Positions 62,172-64,000 of a stretch of DNA of 64,000 nucleotides are shown piece after piece. The notes beneath the pieces were generated by a model. That model saw only the letters and a list, made by a program, of their open reading frames with translations, did no database searches and was not told the origin of the DNA. Within the stretch, counting starts at the first letter, position 1. Every line of letters starts with the position of its first letter. The translations under genes were made by a program, and so were the position numbers. Origin of the DNA: Halorubrum sp. GN11_10-6_MGM (GTDB lineage Archaea > Halobacteriota > Halobacteria > Halobacteriales > Haloferacaceae); contig NZ_SGUC01000008.1 in assembly GCF_005435165.1 (NCBI RefSeq), positions 44,662 through 108,661 of the forward strand, read 5' to 3'.

Positions 62172-62752
62172 CGGACCAAACTACCGCGTCGACCGAACGT
62201 GAGCGGTCGACCGAACGGACCGACGAAAGCGACGCGTTCCAGTCGGACGCAGCGGCGACATACGCGGTCCTCGCCGAGTGTTGGCGGGAGCCCAGCCCCC
62301 GGCTCGTCGCGGCCGTCGAAGCGGGCGAGTTGGAACCGGTGTTCGGCGACCTCGGATCGGTAGACCTCAAGGACCTTCGAACCGAACACACGCGGCTGTT
62401 TATCGGCCCGGCAGGACCGCCGTGTCCGCCGTACGAGAGCGTCTACCGCGACCGCGACGACCCCGACGAACTCGGTCCAGTCAAGGGGCCCGCTACGATG
62501 GCGGTCGCGCGCTGGTATCGAGAGTTTGGCGTTCAGCCCGCTCAGGACCATTCTGACCTTCCAGACCATATCGCGACGGAGTTAGAGTTCGCCGCGTACC
62601 TGGCGGAAGAAGGGTTCGATGAGCGGCTCGAACAGTTCTGTGACGAACATCTCAACACGTGGACTGAAGCGTTTTTGGAGCGTGTTGAGGACAAGACATC
62701 TGAACAGTTCTATGAGGCGCTAGCGGCGACAACCCGGCAGGTGGTGGGATAG
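62168..62752 (+). CDS. dmsD: TorD/DmsD-type maturation chaperone
   Basis: The 194-residue protein is the helical TorD chaperone: AATYAVLAECWREPSPRLVA, EHTRLFIGPAGPPCPPYESV, AVARWYREFGVQPAQ and a C-terminal 'EQFCDEHLNTWTEAFLERVE'. It binds the Tat signal of the catalytic subunit, holding it until the cofactor is inserted. ATGA overlap with dmsC completes the operon. Confidence 0.9.
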   Translation: MTDQTTASTERERSTERTDESDAFQSDAAATYAVLAECWREPSPRLVAAVEAGELEPVFGDLGSVDLKDLRTEHTRLFIGPAGPPCPPYESVYRDRDDPDELGPVKGPATMAVARWYREFGVQPAQDHSDLPDHIATELEFAAYLAEEGFDERLEQFCDEHLNTWTEAFLERVEDKTSEQFYEALAATTRQVVG

Positions 62753-62875
62753 CTGAGCCACTCGGCTTACGAACTCGACGGCGTCTCGGCGGTATTATCG
62801 ACCGAGTCGCCACCGCGCAGGTACCGCTTTTCCGTGGGTTGCTCTTCTCTTGAGAGAGCCGCGGACGTGGGGCAG

Positions 62876-63607
62876 TCAGACTGTCTCAACCAGTTGATCG
62901 AGCGCCTCGCCGATCGCCTCGTTCGCTCTTGTTGGGCCGTCGGCCAGTGCTACCACGTAGACGAGATCGTCATGTTCGTCGAAGAGAGACTGCTGACGGT
63001 GGACGCGCGCGTCACGGACGCCGTCCGTCGAACGGAGGCGGCGTTCCGCCGCTTCGACCTGTGTTTCCACGTTATCAGTGGAAGCCAGTTCAGCCTCCAG
63101 TACGGTACTCGTCGCGATACTTCCGGAAGCGCTTGTACCGACTGAGCCACGGAGCGCGGTCACGAGGGACGCCGGTGTCTCGTAGGAGGGGAGGGTTTCG
63201 ATGATGTCCGTCACCTCGTCGAAGTCAAGATCGTCAGCGCTGGCTGCCGTAACTACTTCCGGGGCTGTAACCGGTCTATCGCCGAGCGACACCTTCGGCA
63301 GGTGACTGTCGCTAAACCCCTCGACGATGGCGTAGTCACACTCGATTGCGAAGTCGTCGAGCACGTCGCTAAGCGTTCGCTGGTCGCCGGTACCGAACCA
63401 TCCTCCGTCGTCGGTGAGACCAACGGTATACATCGAGCCAGCCGCTCGATGTCTGGCGGTGTCTTTCCCATCGGTATCGATGTCTGGCTCGTGAGTGAGG
63501 CGCTTGACGGTTCCCACCGCCCCGTGAGCACTGAGGCGAGACGCGAGCTCTGCGACAGTGGTTGTCTTTCCGGAGTCGGACGGTCCGGCGACGCCGAGTA
63601 CTTTCAT
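62876..63607 (-). CDS. mobB: MobB GTPase fused to a degenerate MoaE-like domain
   Basis: From ATG 63607 the product is 243 residues. Residues 1-150 are MobB: KVLGVAGPSDSGKTTTVAEL (P-loop), AVGTVKRLTHEPDIDTDGKD, AIVEGFSDSHLPKVSLGD. Residues 160-243 look like a MoaE-related domain (AAERRLRSTDGVRDARVHRQ, LVYVVALADGPTRANEAIGE) lacking the catalytic lysines of molybdopterin synthase. It attaches nucleotide to molybdopterin in cofactor biosynthesis. It is convergent with the reductase operon and supports its cofactor supply. GTG at 63619 would add four residues. Confidence 0.85.
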   Translation of the reverse strand: MKVLGVAGPSDSGKTTTVAELASRLSAHGAVGTVKRLTHEPDIDTDGKDTARHRAAGSMYTVGLTDDGGWFGTGDQRTLSDVLDDFAIECDYAIVEGFSDSHLPKVSLGDRPVTAPEVVTAASADDLDFDEVTDIIETLPSYETPASLVTALRGSVGTSASGSIATSTVLEAELASTDNVETQVEAAERRLRSTDGVRDARVHRQQSLFDEHDDLVYVVALADGPTRANEAIGEALDQLVETV

Positions 63608-63894
63608 ACTCTTACTCACAGAGAAGCTGATATATAGCGTCCGGAAGCGCTAGATCAGAGCGACTCATTCGGTCGTCACAGCGGCTGTTCGCATGTAGAT
63701 GAGATTCTTCAGACCGAGGCAAGACTATACTTTTATATTTAGTTAATTAGGTTAATTGTTAAGGAGCAGGCTCAGGGTCGCTGAGAACTACTGCTTTACT
63801 GTTAGGCACAATGAATTCCCCAGACACTCGTCTCCACGAACTTCCCTCACTATCCACCCCGATTACTGTCTCGGAGCGTGTCATAGAATCCATC

Positions 63895-64000
63895 TCATAG
63901 CTTCTCACAGCCCGGTAGGTTTCCGCGCTCGTAGTTGGTGATGGCAATAACGAGCCGTAGGCACAGCGCAACGAACACTTCTGTTCGTGCGTGGACGCGG
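63895..64000 (-). CDS. C-terminus of a transposase, cut by the window edge
   Basis: The minus frame open to the edge reads RVHARTEVFVALCLRLVIAI TNYERGNLPGCEKL and stops at 63895, identical in style to the C-termini of haloarchaeal IS5-like transposases. The element would end a little further left, near 63750-63890. The rest lies outside the window. Confidence 0.7.
   Translation of the reverse strand, partial: RVHARTEVFVALCLRLVIAITNYERGNLPGCEKL

Noticed and set aside
1..64000. tRNA or rRNA genes
   Set aside because: I looked for T-loop GGTTCRAATCC patterns and conserved rRNA words and found none convincing.

Overview
The window is haloarchaeal DNA (class Halobacteria). The evidence is consistent: very acidic proteins, high G+C coding sequence with AT-rich promoters, many leaderless starts, and haloarchaea-typical families (HalOD1, HTH-10 'bacterio-opsin activator' regulators, TbsP, COG1361 plus RND pairs, SHOCT proteins, ISH3-type and IS200/IS605 elements, Orc1/Cdc6 beside origin boxes). 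Genus cannot be decided from the sequence alone. No rRNA, tRNA or CRISPR array was found.

Layout. 0-23.5 kb is core-like and membrane-centred: an HtpX protease, a HalOD1 protein, an MscS channel, a squalene/phytoene synthase operon, an IS200/IS605 element (tnpA, tnpB), three related TetR regulators, a MATE exporter with a catalytically dead prenyl-synthase homologue, a fourth TetR divergent from a COG1361 plus RND exporter operon, a potassium channel, an AI-2E type permease and a CBS protein with a HEPN-like tail. A 19-bp TetR-type operator recurs before the zinc-ribbon/TetR pair, the squalene-synthase operon and the TetR/MATE operon, suggesting one isoprenoid/membrane regulon. 23.6-31.7 kb holds a large REC-PAS-histidine kinase inside about 70-bp inverted repeats, a serine recombinase cut short beside a transposase remnant, and the regulators TbsP and PadR.

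31.8-51.3 kb is plasmid-like accessory DNA: VapBC-like, HicBA-like and Doc-like toxin genes, ParA with a partner, a tyrosine integrase, an ISH3-family element, and Orc1/Cdc6 with an origin built from inverted boxes around an AT-rich core. It is rich in non-coding structure: an eight-copy TACCAGAC array, a 44-bp tandem repeat, a T-depleted tract, four copies of a 48-bp dyad (CCTTATGTA/TACATAAGG), and a segmental duplication whose two copies have decayed differently.

51.4-63.6 kb is a molybdenum/tungsten anaerobic-respiration island: oxyanion-binding protein and permease (no ATPase gene here), an Mrp ATPase with a small upstream gene, two HTH-10 regulators, an AhpD-like protein, a DMSO-reductase-type operon (small acidic protein, catalytic, iron-sulfur, NrfD and TorD-chaperone genes) and a MobB protein. 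Together these cover metal uptake, cofactor delivery, Fe-S assembly, control and the enzyme. The right edge cuts into another transposase.

Many short ORFs, several of them outside normal length cut-offs, were called from frame, overlap and family resemblance. No database search was possible, so family names are from recognition of motifs.
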